Of a stretch of DNA of 64,000 bases, positions 1 through 12,067 are shown one piece after another. The stretch spans positions 496,001-560,000 of the forward strand of contig JABYQQ010000017.1 of assembly GCA_022605405.1 (NCBI GenBank), in the 5' to 3' direction. Within the stretch, counting starts at the first letter, position 1. Each line of letters opens with the position of its first letter. The notes below the pieces were generated by a model that saw nothing but the letters and a program-made list of their open reading frames with translations, searched no databases and had not been told where the DNA came from. Made by a program: the position numbers and the translations under genes. This DNA is from Earliella scabrosa (Eukaryota > Basidiomycota > Agaricomycetes > Polyporales > Polyporaceae).

Positions 1-1
1 C

Positions 2-3000
2 GACGCAGAGTACCAGCGGAGCATGTTCTCATGGCTGGAGAGTTTAATCAAGTGCGAGCTTCTAGGTACCACAGAGCCCGTCACCGAGCAACCGGCGAGA
101 CCACTCATACGTCCTAGATTTTCCGAAAGAGACGGTTATGTCCACCCCGGCGCACGTCCAGCACCACGCCTCGCAGACATCCCTCCAAATCAATTCCAGA
201 TAATCTATAAGGACTTTGTTAATGAACTTGTGACGCAATATAATTGGCATGAGCACACAGAAACATGCTGGAAGTACCTGCGGAGCTCGGATCCTAGAAC
301 AGACGAGAACTGTCGCATGCGCATCGATGGACAAACTAGGGCTACTTCGTGCTTAGATGAAGCTACCGGTTCAATTCTTCTGAGACGCCTACATCCGAGA
401 ATTGCTAACTACAACGATTTAGTAATGTTTCTCATGAAGGCTAACATGGACATCAAACATATTGGCTCTGGTGAAGGGGCGAAAGCGCTAATATACTACA
501 TAACAGATTACATCACGAAGAGTTCGCTCCCTGCACACTTAGGGCTTGCAGCACTGATGTATGCAATCAACAGGACAAGTGACAAGTATAAGGGTCTCAC
601 TGAATGGAATGCTAAACCAACGTCTGGTGCCCTGATTATTTTGATCAATTCCATGTTATGCAGAATGGAAATCTCGCACCCGCAGATAATGAGTTATTTG
701 ATCGGTGGTGGTGATCATTACACTAGTCATCGGTACCGCCTCCTCCACTATGGTACATTTGAACGTTTGATATTAACATATTGGAAAGAGGCAGTTGACA
801 ATGGAGCCGAGGTGCCCACACCTGTAGATCCAGACCAAGGTGACGATCCTGAACGTCAGACACAAACAGCAGAAGGCGAGCCATCAAGAGATGAGCCGGC
901 TCTAGAAGAGAAGGTGGTTCTTACAATTAATGCAGGTTCGATTTCCGCCATCAACCAAAAGCAAGACTATCTCCTACGCCCGTTGGAAGAACCGTTCAAC
1001 ACCATGTCCTTGTATGAATTCGTAGGACTCACAGAAAAAATAACAAAATCCGCAGACCTTGCGAGAGTAGAGAACAGGTCTGACGCAAATAATATCGGGA
1101 CAAGGAGAGGGCGACCTGAAGAACCCAGAGGTCAGTTCGCCGAAGGACACTCATTGCGTGACTCTCACCTCCTGAGAAAGCGCGTGGTATGGGTAGTTCC
1201 GGTGATGTTGGGAGATAGGTTTCCGCGACATGATCGATCACTAGCGGAAAAGGAGGGGTGGGCTAGAGCTGTGTTGACATTATTCCTGCCCTGGAGAGAG
1301 CCGAAAGACCTGAAATATCAGGGTGAGAGCTGGGCTGATGCATACGACAGACAGTTAGACCGGATACCACTTCAACACAGAAGTATCATCGCGAACCTCA
1401 ATGTTCTCTGTGAATGTAAGGATGCCCGAGACAAGGCAACTCATACCCGTAGAACACAGAGCAAACAAATTCATGAGCACTCTGTCGAGGTTCCTGTACC
1501 TATATTTCAGGCTGGAGATACCGCTATCGGAGCCACAGAAGATGAGATGCCCGCTGAGGCAGTAGATGCGCCTGTAGAGACTCCCGTGGAGCCTGACGTC
1601 TTACAGTCTCTCGACAAGCTGATTACGCTCCCGGCTCGAGCAGCTCTAGATATATGCTACGAGCCGCAGGCCAACGCTGTGACAAATGTCAATACATTAG
1701 GAGGAGCTCGGGTGTTGAGCGAAGGAGAGATATCTGCTCTAGGAAGTCAACACCAATTGATGAGAGATCTGAAACGAAAACGGAGACCTGAATCTCAAGA
1801 CAGCCCGCACAACGTTGAAGGGAGGAATGTACGACGTAGAACCGACCTGCTTCCCACTATACAAGTGTCTAGGTTGACCGAATCTCCTAGCCTCAGAGGG
1901 ACTGTAACATCGGCGAATGACAGAGACTCCATAGAGGATGAGGTTGAAGGGATGATACTGCAAGTGGTCGCTGAATATGGATTGAATGAAAATGAGGAAC
2001 AACGAAGGGCGTTTGAGATCGTGGCGAGACATGTCGGAGGAGGAATCACAGAACAATTACTGATGTACATAGGCGGGGTTGGGGGAACGGGGAAGTCCCA
2101 TGTTGTTAACGCCATCTTACGTATGTTTCAGCTGCTACAACGAAGAGAGGAGATATTGGTTTCTGCCCCGACAGGCGCAGCAGCTCTTCTTATCGGTGGG
2201 TATACAATTCATTCCTTACTAATGCTGCCAGAGAGACGAGAGGCGAACCTCGAAGAGCTAGAAAAGCTATGGAGTAAAGTGTCATACCTGATCATTGACG
2301 AGGTTTCGATGATCGGAGCATATATGTTAAGTCAAATATCAGCAAGACTTCAACGCGCAAAAGGCGCATGGGCGATATCAGAAGACTTACCCTTTGGCGG
2401 CGTTAACGTCATATTTACAGGAGACTTTGGACAGCTTAGACCAGTCAGGGATAGTGCGTTGTTCAAGCACGACCTTGTGGTTCATCCCGGCCTTCGTACT
2501 GTACAACAATCAAAGGGAGTGTCGCTATTGAAGGGTGTATACTTGTGGCGTCTGGTGCGAACAGTCGTACTACTGAAGAAAAATCAGCGACAAAGCACCG
2601 ACAAGCCATACGCCGAACTTATATCTCGCATTCGCTCAGGGATAGACAACGTCAGGCGAGACTGTACCGCAGCCGATGATTTTAGAGTCCTCCAAGAACG
2701 AGTACTGCAGAATTTACGCAGAAACATTGGTCCATCCGAATTAATGAAATTCAGAGACGCTCCAGTAATAGTAGGTACCCGAGAACTGCGAGATGTACTG
2801 AACCGCCGGCTTCTAAGACACCACGCAGTTCGCGTGAATGCTGAAGTCCACAAGTACTATCCGAGAGACACGATCCGCGGAGAACAGCCATCACCACAAG
2901 AGATGAAGCGTCTGCATAGTCTCCCAGCCAACGTCACAGGTGAATGTCCTTCGTACATGGAACTATTTCCAGGTATGAAGGTCATGGTTCAAGAGAACCT

Positions 3001-3499
3001 GGCGTTCAAGCACCATGTAGTCAATGGCGCGGTAGGTGTAGTCCGCGACATTCGCTACATAGAGGCAGAGAAAAAAAGATACGCCGCTGTGATATATGTT
3101 GAAATTCCCGGGTCAGGTACTGTGTGCGCCGATGCAGAGAATGATGTTGTGCCAATATTTCCAGAGCCACATACCTTCACCTGGGAGCGCGGGGATGGAG
3201 ACATTGTCAAAGTCTGCCGCATGCAATTCCCTCTACTCCCGGGATACTGTTACACAGATTATAAAGCGCAAGGACGATCACTAGAGTATGCAATCGTTGA
3301 TCCCGCTAGTTCCAAAACAGTCCAAGGAGCCTACGTCATGCTATCCAGAGTTCGGAATGTCAAAGGACTAGCAATATTGCGACCGTTCTTACAGAACAAG
3401 GTTCACAAGAGATTGTCGCAAGAAATGCGGGATGAATTCTCCCGACTAGACAAACTGGACGAAGACACCAAACGATGGTACACATCTGTCTTTCTCTGA
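2..3499 (+). CDS. Helitron Rep/PIF1-type helicase, 5' end outside window
   Basis: The frame is open to the window edge, so the Met at 23 is probably internal; 1158 residues follow it. Numbering from that Met, residues ~157-165 carry the two-tyrosine motif YYITDYITK of the Helitron HUH endonuclease; the HUH motif itself lies upstream of the window. A long, poorly conserved linker (~250-630) follows. The PIF1/RecD-like helicase comes next: Walker A GGVGGTGKS (~683), Walker B with DEVSM (~758), GDFGQLRP (~800), and the late motifs YTDYKAQGRS and YVMLSRVRN near the C-terminus. Helitron Rep/helicases nick and transfer one strand during rolling-circle-like transposition. No internal stop or frameshift is seen, so this part could be functional. 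I could not identify the 3' hairpin/CTRR end downstream. Alternative: a helicase relic left after loss of the element ends. Confidence 0.88.
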   Translation, partial: DAEYQRSMFSWLESLIKCELLGTTEPVTEQPARPLIRPRFSERDGYVHPGARPAPRLADIPPNQFQIIYKDFVNELVTQYNWHEHTETCWKYLRSSDPRTDENCRMRIDGQTRATSCLDEATGSILLRRLHPRIANYNDLVMFLMKANMDIKHIGSGEGAKALIYYITDYITKSSLPAHLGLAALMYAINRTSDKYKGLTEWNAKPTSGALIILINSMLCRMEISHPQIMSYLIGGGDHYTSHRYRLLHYGTFERLILTYWKEAVDNGAEVPTPVDPDQGDDPERQTQTAEGEPSRDEPALEEKVVLTINAGSISAINQKQDYLLRPLEEPFNTMSLYEFVGLTEKITKSADLARVENRSDANNIGTRRGRPEEPRGQFAEGHSLRDSHLLRKRVVWVVPVMLGDRFPRHDRSLAEKEGWARAVLTLFLPWREPKDLKYQGESWADAYDRQLDRIPLQHRSIIANLNVLCECKDARDKATHTRRTQSKQIHEHSVEVPVPIFQAGDTAIGATEDEMPAEAVDAPVETPVEPDVLQSLDKLITLPARAALDICYEPQANAVTNVNTLGGARVLSEGEISALGSQHQLMRDLKRKRRPESQDSPHNVEGRNVRRRTDLLPTIQVSRLTESPSLRGTVTSANDRDSIEDEVEGMILQVVAEYGLNENEEQRRAFEIVARHVGGGITEQLLMYIGGVGGTGKSHVVNAILRMFQLLQRREEILVSAPTGAAALLIGGYTIHSLLMLPERREANLEELEKLWSKVSYLIIDEVSMIGAYMLSQISARLQRAKGAWAISEDLPFGGVNVIFTGDFGQLRPVRDSALFKHDLVVHPGLRTVQQSKGVSLLKGVYLWRLVRTVVLLKKNQRQSTDKPYAELISRIRSGIDNVRRDCTAADDFRVLQERVLQNLRRNIGPSELMKFRDAPVIVGTRELRDVLNRRLLRHHAVRVNAEVHKYYPRDTIRGEQPSPQEMKRLHSLPANVTGECPSYMELFPGMKVMVQENLAFKHHVVNGAVGVVRDIRYIEAEKKRYAAVIYVEIPGSGTVCADAENDVVPIFPEPHTFTWERGDGDIVKVCRMQFPLLPGYCYTDYKAQGRSLEYAIVDPASSKTVQGAYVMLSRVRNVKGLAILRPFLQNKVHKRLSQEMRDEFSRLDKLDEDTKRWYTSVFL

Positions 3500-4700
3500 G
3501 CGCAAGACCCTGGATTGAGTCGCACCTCAATTTGCAGATACTGAAAGACAGATGAAGAAGCAACAAGTTCGTTTCAACGGGGACCGAGCGCGCGCCCGGG
3601 ACAAACACGGACTGCCCGAACGCGCACCCCCATTCGACCTGGCATTCGCGCTGAGGCAGTAGATCACGAGCTTCAACACTAACTCGAAGAGCGGCTCGGA
3701 CAGATGCAGAGACACAGTGTGAAGCGTACCCATGACCAAATTCTCTATGTCTTTGTCGCTGCTGCGCGGGTTTTCCTGTAGTCCTCGGGCGAAAAGTGTG
3801 GTCATGCACTTTGCGAATCTTGCCGTGCTCTCGCACACGACGGTGCACTCTTCTTTGCGACTGAGCGTTGACATCCCAGGGACGTCTCTGCCGGCCGACA
3901 TCTCACAAGTACAAGGTCTGGCTGAACCTGGCTGAACGGGTACAGAGAGAGCAACGTTGAGGGGCAGGTTGGCAGGGGGAGGCCGTGTCCAAGGCGGTGG
4001 GTGCCATCCAGGTGTCTGCAGCACCGTTGCACCCGTCCTCGGCGCGGAAAAACGGCGAGCGCCGTCGACCGCCTACACCGGAAGTAGAGCCGGAGTCGCT
4101 TGTAGGCACTACATAGTCGATCACAGGTGTCACTGTGAGGGAGAAGGCGTTTCGGAGGAGGGGAAAAGGAAGAGACATAAGCGCCGACTGTTCTGGAGCC
4201 CGCTGCGCCACACATAAACAAGTACAAATACCGGCCTTCGTTGCAGCTTCCTTGAAGGTTTGTCTCAAGCCGCACCCATGTTCCCTGACATCTTTTACTG
4301 ATCATAAACCTTACATAGAACTTGTGTGCGCTCGTAACTTAGCAGCACACCATACAGACTTTCTTTTGTCAGCGATTTTTGCGTGAACAAGTTGAGTCAA
4401 GTTAGACTTACACGGTCATGGCACTTAGTACAAACTAAGCTTGATTATTCACAGAGCATCAGATTGAACATCACTGGCACTCAGCACGAGCAGCCTTTGT
4501 GCTTCTGCAGCTGCGTCATCTACATGCTTTGGGAGATATGCTGACTGCCATTGTCGACATACAGTTTGCCTGAGTCTTGTACCTCCATGCTCGTCGACGT
4601 CTTCATCGTCTGTACGTCTTTTTCTTGCCTTCGCGTTCTGACGCGCTTGAGCCGGCGCTGATGGTGAGACATGCACATCATACCTTAGTAAAGTAGTTGC
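3500..4700. other. Region without a supportable gene downstream of the Helitron helicase
   Basis: Only short overlapping open frames occur on both strands, with no domain, no consistent splice pattern and no recognisable repeat. It probably includes the 3' flank of the Helitron, but I could not find a convincing terminal hairpin followed by CTRR. Confidence 0.4.
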
Positions 4701-4708
4701 CAACTTGA

Positions 4709-7640
4709 ATGCCAGGCGCTGGCTTGAAGCGCAACGGCGCTCTCAGCATCCGTGAGCTGGTGCGGGCAATCATAGACACCTCGGACGAGATGGTCACGGA
4801 CGCGCGGTTAGTGTTTACGGCCGCGATTCTCTCACTTGAACTACCTAACCCAGCACGCCTAAGCTTCGGGCTCTGCGCATGCGGCGGCAGCCATCATTCA
4901 CCGCTTCTCTTCTCAAAGGCACCTACGACAACAATGGACTTTCCACCGACGAAGCTGACGACATCAAAGGCGCCTTGTCTACGGAGGTGCGTCTCCCCCC
5001 CGTCTCATGAGTTCTCCGCCAATATGCATGACACCCTCTTCCAGCTGGGACCGAGATGGCGAGCACGCGTGCATGCGAAGCGACTCTGCCGACGTTCCTC
5101 GCAAACTCTCAAAGTCACGCCAAACTTTGTACTCGGGACGGTCCTGCCCCCCGACGTGTTCCGGCGCACGTAGACGGAGATGCACAGCGTGGTCGGGCAA
5201 TCGAGGTTTCCCAGTATTGACGATCGCGGGAATCTGCCTTATCTCATTCTCAACGACGTCCTAAGGTGCACACAGCAGTGCGCCCGATTGTCTTCCCCCT
5301 CCCGTAGTGCGATGGGTTTAGGTGGCGCTGCAGTCCCGTCCCTCTATCATAGGTACGTACCGTCCCTGTCCGATGCGATATCTGCGGGATGACGTGTGCC
5401 CACGATAGACCCGGCAGGGATCCCCGTTCTATACCACCGCACCGCGCGGGGGTGCCTGACCGGACGATCGGCGACGTTCACCAGTGCGAGCACTTTATCA
5501 AGTACCTCGGCGTGCGAGTGTTGCTCATGCAGTAGTAGCCGCAGCGAGTTGAATATCCCATCCTTCCATGATATCCAGACGGTCGACTACTGGTTCTACG
5601 GCAACACGAAGGATCGTTGGCCCCAACCAAAGGTGATCGCGCAGCATAACAGCCCGGGAAGCGATGGACGCCGCGGGTTCGCGATCGTCATGAACAAGAA
5701 CTTTAGGCTGACAAGCAACCTCGAAACAAGCGTCATGTTGCGTAAGCTGGCCGCTATGTTTAAATGTGCGGGCCACATCCCCTCGGCCTCGTCCTTTACA
5801 AGCGGAATGGAACAGGTTGCCTTCCCGCCCTCGTTTGTCTCCACCGGTCGCGCACACTTCGACCACAAACTCGACGAGACACCGCGGCTCAAAACCTAAA
5901 CTCAAGTCACCCTGCGTGAACCACTCAACAGGAAATGCTAGCCGTCCCTCCTCTCCCCTGTCCCCTGGCTTTATTCCGACCTAGCTCGACGACGCGCTGG
6001 TCTCCAAGCACTTCCGCGAGCAGACGCTCTACCCGCCCGCACGCGAGGACGTCCTTCGTCTTCCGTTCGCGTTCTGAGTTCGTGCTCTGAAGAGTAGCTT
6101 CCACCCTCTTTTGCCGCACGGTCTACAAGACGGCAGACGTGTACTGGGTCTCGGCCGTGGGCGTGCACGAGGGCTTCGCGTTCAACAAGACGCACCGTGC
6201 TTCACCTGCGGTCCTCCAGCTCAAAGGGCAACGGGCGCACATCCCCATCGAGGGCGCGACGCACACGCTCACGACGGCCACCAATGTGGAGGATATCCGC
6301 AAGGGGCTTTGGGAGGACTACGGTAGAGTCGAGATAGAGGTCGGTCGCTTCTCCTCAGTCCCTCCACTCGTGTGTCGCTGAGATGCTGACGCGTTACCGT
6401 GGGACAGCTCCCCACACCAAACATCTGCGACTCTTCTCTGACAACCCGTATACCATCACCGTCAGGACGACCTCAGGAGCGTTCGCGCGGTCCAAGGCGC
6501 ACGCGTACCCGCCAGACAAGCCTGTCTGCCTCCCGGTACCCACCTCCGTGCACGACGTTCAGTGCACGGTCCAGCAGAACGTGAGGATCTTCATGAAGTC
6601 CTGATCGGTTCTACGTCAGAGACCGTCCCGTCCTTCAGTCGTTCTCCACCGGCAAGCTTTAAGCCTGCTGACGTCGACATCTTCAGGGCGCCGTGACGTG
6701 CTGAGATGTGCTAGACTCCCGCCTGCCCGATCTTGGGCGAAATCACTGTGGACATGACAGAAGATCTCGTGCCAGTCCGAGAGCTGCGTCCCGGCCCTGG
6801 TTGTGGTCTCGGTGTCGGTCCCTGATACGAGACAAACGCACATCCTCATATGCCCCTCCCAGGCCCCAGCGCTGCGACGATTGATCTAGACTCTCATCCC
6901 CGCGCGACCTTGAGTTTGTTCGACGACGTCGAGTACTGCTTCGAGCTTGCCCGGGCGGGCGTTCAGTCACATCGAGACAAGAAGCAGTACGCTGTCCGGT
7001 ACGCTCGCACGTCAGCGCAAAGCTTTTGGCGAAGTCTCCCAGGGTTCAGCAGCGCGTCGGTGCCGATGAGTGGCTGCTCTTTATCGGTGAAGACTTCGAC
7101 GACCTCCTCTCTCGCACCGTGCAAGCCGGCTTCCGCATTCGAAAGGAATTCGCCGAGTGTAGCCGCAACTTCCGAGATATAGCAGTCACGCGCAACGCTA
7201 AAAAGGCTGCCTGCGACTCCCTGTTCATGCAGGACCTCCCGCAACAGCGCCTCACGCAAGTACTTCGACGCCTGCAGCTCACGTCCCCACACGTATGCTA
7301 TCCGCGCCAACAGTCGTCAATCCAGCAGGTCTCGGAAGCAATGCAACACGTCATGGACGCGTCTATCGCTTCCCCAGTCCCTCATAATGCTACTTCTCTT
7401 ATGTTGTCCCCTACTCCCTCCTCCACGGTCGCACGCGAGGTCGAGGTCTCCCAAATCGCTACCACACTCCGCATGGCCGACAAGTTCTTGCAGCTCCGAG
7501 CAGCTCGCAGCAGCCCCGATGACGCCTCCCACCATGCCACACCACACTTGCTTTCGCACTGCGCGCTCTCACCACCCCCTCGACGTCACCACTGTACGAG
7601 ACTGAACAGCATGAGGACAGCCGCGCAATAGAAGCGATCA
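4709..7640 (+). pseudogene. Degenerate coding-like fragments, unrecognised
   Basis: Several plus-strand stretches have coding-like composition (C/G-rich third positions) but do not join into one frame. The clearest are ~5990-6075 (after an acceptor-like CCTAG), 6121-6340 (contains VYWVSAVGVHEGFAF), 6415-6600, and 7026-7290 (contains EDFDDLLSRTVQAGF). Frame changes and stops lie between them. I do not recognise the family. They could be the 5' part of the DUF6532-type relic that follows, a second broken gene, or a divergent gene with introns I cannot place. The minus strand also shows a 115-codon open frame at 6963-7310, so the coding strand is not certain. Confidence 0.25.
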
Positions 7641-7889
7641 ACGACGAAGCATCCCAGCCCTCAGAAGAATGTGTTGCACCCGACGACCCCGCGCTGACGG
7701 CAGAACGTTTTGCTCCCAGTCCTTGCGTTATCTATCCCAGGCCTTCGACTCCGCCATACCCCGCCCGCTCGCAGATTCCTATCATGCACTACACCATCCC
7801 GCGCTTGCGACTCAGCACCCCAGTGCACGTCCCGTCGATATTCAACTTCCATTCGCATCGCACGGACACGAGGCCGATGATGCATGACA

Positions 7890-9559
7890 CGACCGATGAC
7901 GCAGCAGCGCAGCGCAGCGGACTCTCAGACTGCAGATCGAGGACTGTGAACAGTCCAGATCTCAATTGGGAGGAGGACTCGATGCGCACCACTTTGACCC
8001 ATGTATGTATTACTACTACCTTGGTTAGTCTTGCCGTGTACATCGCTGATCAAACATATTTGCAACTAACTCTGGCCTTCAAGACGATGGCGAAGAGCTG
8101 CCCCTCGACGATTACGACGTACATCCTCGCGAGCATACTCGCCGCATAGTGTACGACACCATATACGACGCGTCGGTTGAAGACCAGCAGCGTGATACTG
8201 ACCTCCACCAGTGTGACAATCGACTCGACCTGGCGGTGGGAATAGCAGAGATGGAAGAAGATCCGGAAGCTGCGAAGAACGACGACACTGGTCTGCATCT
8301 CCTATGAGATAATGACGCAAGCCACGAACAGACGCAACCATTGGATATTGAAGAACCTCGCGCCATGTCACGCGGCGCCCGCACAGACTCTCAGTCCGAC
8401 TAGGACAGCCCTCCTGTGCAGTGTTGTCGCATACTGTCTCCCTCACCCAAACTGGAGATGTCGCCCGACGCTGAGATGACGCAACGTCAGCCCAATGCCA
8501 AGTACACCGGGACATGAGCCTACGAACTTCGTGCTCAGGCTGTCCTCAATCGCGCCAGCACCCTCTACAAAGCCAACCTCACGATCAACAATGCCTACCC
8601 GGAAAAACTCCTCCAGAAGAGGTGAGCTGAGACGTAGGCCTAACTTGAAGCCGCCCGAGACATGTGCATCAAACCTCGCCCCGGACGACCGCGTCGTTGA
8701 ACTGGTAAGACTTATCTGTGTCAGTCTCTTATATCTAAGCTGTCACCTCCATATCCACTGCACCTAGAACTTTCGAAGCGAGCATAAGACGGTCGCTCGA
8801 TCATTTGTTGAGGCGTCATATGGCTTCAAATCCGCACCCAACGTGCAGTCCGCCGAGGCAGTCTTCAACAGTACTCGCGCTGAGTTCGTATTGAAGAACG
8901 GTCGTTTCACATACGAAGTTACGTGTTCTGCGTACCACTGCGATCCCTTACTTACTCCTCTGCCGTCTTCTAGTAGGATCCCAACCAGGGCGTCGGTCTG
9001 TACGAAGCCCTCATTATCCAGATGGTCGTCAACAAGTACAAGAATCCCACCGACGATGGCGTCATTGATGAAATCGCTATCGCAACTCCCCACTCAATGG
9101 AATTGCCATGGTGCTCACTGCGGTGCGCAATAAATCTCCATCATTCTCCCTCACGTCTGACATCCCTATCTTGCAGCCTGAGGTTCAGCGCACAATCTTC
9201 AAATGGAAGACGCGCGTCTTCAGCAGTGTCCCCTTCGAGGACGGTGTATACGGCCCTGTCTATGCCGAGCACGTCGCCAAGCTGGAAGATTTTGAGCTGA
9301 TGTCCGAAGGTGATAGGATTGTCACTGACATCGGCAGTCGTATTGCTAAGATCGGACGGTGAGTGCTACGACTCGGAATATCTCAGCAGGCTTAGGAGTG
9401 AAACCCACTGAACTAACAGTATTCCCTAGAGCGCATTTAAAGGCTCTTCCCGCGCAACACCACGATCCGGATGCCATCTCTAGCTCCGACATAGATCGCG
9501 CTATTGCTGCATACCGGCTCTGCGAGCAGCAGGCATGCAGCTCAAACTTTTGCAGATGA
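7890..9559 (+). pseudogene. DUF6532-domain protein relic with stops and frameshifts
   Basis: A frame running from ~7890, across an apparent intron (8020-8085), into an acidic segment reads through codons TGA 8305, TAG 8401 and TGA 8515, all in one frame. It then continues as YELRAQAVLNRAS (8521). Downstream pieces match the DUF6532 pattern of basidiomycete proteins: ARSFVEASYGF (~8790), GLYEALIIQMVVNKY (~8999) after an intron, IAMVLTA (~9105), then a further intron and VPFEDGVYGPVYAEHV (~9230). A last exon (9430-9559) ends at TGA. One-base frame changes are needed near 8670 and 9090. The 3' exons are well preserved, so decay may be recent. DUF6532 has no established biochemical role. Sequencing errors could explain single shifts but hardly all five lesions. 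Confidence 0.6.
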
Positions 9560-10949
9560 CGTCATGTAGACCTCCACCTCATGTACCGCATACATACCCC
9601 TATATCGAACGAGTTTCATATGTCACGCGTCATGCTGTCTGCGTGTCGTGCGTTCCCGTTCGTCCGTTATCATGCAAGTCAAATGGGTATATATGGTCCT
9701 GCCAATCGGGACTATAGCCATTGACATCATGCTATATAGTGCTAGTCATCTGCAGTGTTCGAAGGACAAACTACATAGCACTACATCAACGGAGAAGGGT
9801 CCCTATCATACTACAACTACTATGTGTAGCGCTACCTTCAAGTTGCGATCCGAGCGTTGGGTGATGATCATCCGAGTGCGCAAGGAGCGCGGGAGTGCCG
9901 ACGGAGGATAATCTTGATTCTTGAGATTGCACGAGAGTGCGGGTGTGATATAGTCCGAGATTGGACTAGGAGGGGAGTGCGAGTGTGAGGAGGCGATAAG
10001 GATACTGTTGAGATAATCCGACGGTGAGCGAGCCTCAGCGAGGCGGGGAGAGGAAGAGGCGCACGGCCGAAGATAAGTAATCCTGAGCGCATAGTAAAGC
10101 TGGGTAAGCATTGTGCAGGTAGCCTTATCAATCAGATAGGGCATGAGAAGTCGACCACTCACCCACTGAAGGACAAAGAGATGTGAGCGAATCGAACGTT
10201 CAACGTTGAACTCCGATGACAAGACCTGCTACTAGTACTAACGACTCGAACAGTGGGCAAAGAGAAAGACCGTGAGAACGATACCACGCGCCTCCCTCCC
10301 GCCGGCGTCTTCCGACCTATGTTAACACAGAACCAAGCCATTGCCGCGCAAAGTGTAGGGTTTGTGGAGCACACCACAACCTCACAATACCGACGAAAGA
10401 TACTCAAGTACAAATCAATACGAGCTGAGTCGTCCTGATGGCGTCTAGGAGCCGTAAGTCGCCGACACAATGCGTGTCTAGTCAATCGGCGCCCTCTTTC
10501 ATTTAGCACAGCTTCACAGCCTTCCCTCCTTCATGGAGTCAAGGACATCCGATGACTCGACGCCAACAGAAACGTGAAACATTCAAGCAACTTATTCCGA
10601 AGCTCGGAAACAAGCCCAATGTTCTGGTTCGTTGGAAGAGTACGCTCCACCTCCTCACGCTTCCCGTCGAATCCGACTGGCCGGCATCTTATTCATGCTA
10701 CATCATACTCGCATCACAGCGGAGCCGTGGGTATAAGACGCTCTACGTTTTTCCCATTACAGTCATGGTGAGCGCTCCGTCGTCGGTCCATAAATCTCTG
10801 CCGACTGACGGTCAGAAAGGCTATTCACGTGAACTAAACCCCAGGAAGCGTCCCCCACATCGTTAGTAAAGATGGCCGTCAATGTACTCTCGAAACTGAT
10901 CTCAGTCAACAGGACAGATCTGTGCAATTGACAAAATCAGTCAACGAGC
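9560..10949. other. Region without a supportable gene
   Basis: Open frames are short and overlapping on both strands. No domain, tRNA or repeat structure is evident. It may hold the promoter, and possibly small upstream exons, of the F-box-like gene that follows. Confidence 0.4.
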
Positions 10950-12067
10950 ATGCTGATATCTGCGTAAGTCGCGCATATTACGCGGAGGTATGGCTAACTA
11001 ATCGAGATGCACGAAGTTTACATGCTGAGGTTCAAGACATCATTTTGGACGAAATGGACATCACATCTGTCTTGAGATGGCGAGCTACCTGCAAAGACAA
11101 TTATCAACGTGCCGTAGAATCTCTGCAACGCACGCTTCGGTCCATCCTCCTTCCCTTTAGTTCAATCCCTCGAGTTCTACTTCAGCACATCTCGCAGAAC
11201 AACGGTGTCATCGGCGGAGTACATGCACTTGCCTTCATTCTTCGAGACCGACATCTACGACATGATCACCTCGAAATCTACACCTCGGCACCATTCTACG
11301 ATCGTCTGCTAAGGGCCATACAAGAAGATCCTCAGCTGTCTCGCACCATCGAGAGAGTCCGAGCCGCACTCGAAGACGAATATCCTCAGATAGAGCGCGA
11401 GGTTTCAGCAATAACGGTCCTGCATCTTCAAACTGGTCGGACGATTACCATATATCAGTCTTCAACCGACAGTCCATGCTCCCCTATCAGTCACTCTTCC
11501 CTATCTGCGCTCATGACATTCGTCACTGCGCACTCCTTTGGATGTGCATACCCTCGACTTACCCTACGTCGTCGAACATTACTCTCAGACCTACGCCTCA
11601 TCAATATGCCTGACACAGAGTTCAACGTCCACCAGACGCTGTTCCAAGCCGGGTTCTCGGCAGCCATTGCTCCGACAGCATGGGAAGACATTCGTTCTAC
11701 GGATGTAGACCCCTCCCGATCTAATTCTCACCACTGTCTCAGAAATCAATATCTATGTCCTCAGCAGGGACGATACTTCGGAGACCGTGGATCTCTGGTC
11801 GCCTTCATGGACCCGCTTCGTCTAGCCACCTCTGACGGAAGAATTCAATGCCCACCCCTCGGACCCATGGTCATCTGGAGACTGATGAACACCTTCGAAT
11901 GCATGCAGTGCTGCGACGCGGAGGACCCCATACTAGATGAATGGGTAGTCTCAACGGTGGCGCTGATTCTTCAGGACCGCCTCTTTCCCCCAGAAGCTCA
12001 TCGCATTCGCTCGAAGAGCACTGAACGAAGCATAACCTGCAAGGTCAGAAGAGCACATTCGGTGTAA
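10950..12067 (+). CDS. F-box/nucleotidyltransferase-like family protein, paralog 1
   Basis: One of three related genes in the window. The core begins with an F-box-like helix (ILDEMDITSVLRWRATCK), then VIGGVHALAFILRD and LEIY. That spacing recalls the GS...DxD region of nucleotidyltransferase-fold proteins common in Agaricomycetes, but the GS and DxD residues are not kept. A conserved block SALMTFVTAHSFGCAYPRLT and a Cys-containing tail (CLRNQYLCPQQGRYFGD) follow. My model starts at ATG 10950 with a 14-nt exon, an intron 10964-11016 (GTAAGT donor, CTAAC branch, AAG acceptor), and one long exon to TAA 12067, giving 354 residues. The 5' end is the weak point; upstream exons are possible. F-box proteins normally recruit substrates to SCF ubiquitin ligases, but this helix is divergent and the role is unknown. 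Confidence 0.6.

Noticed and set aside
3500..4700. Helitron 3' terminus (hairpin plus CTRR)
   Set aside because: Several CTAG/CTAA words occur but none follows a convincing GC hairpin at the usual distance.
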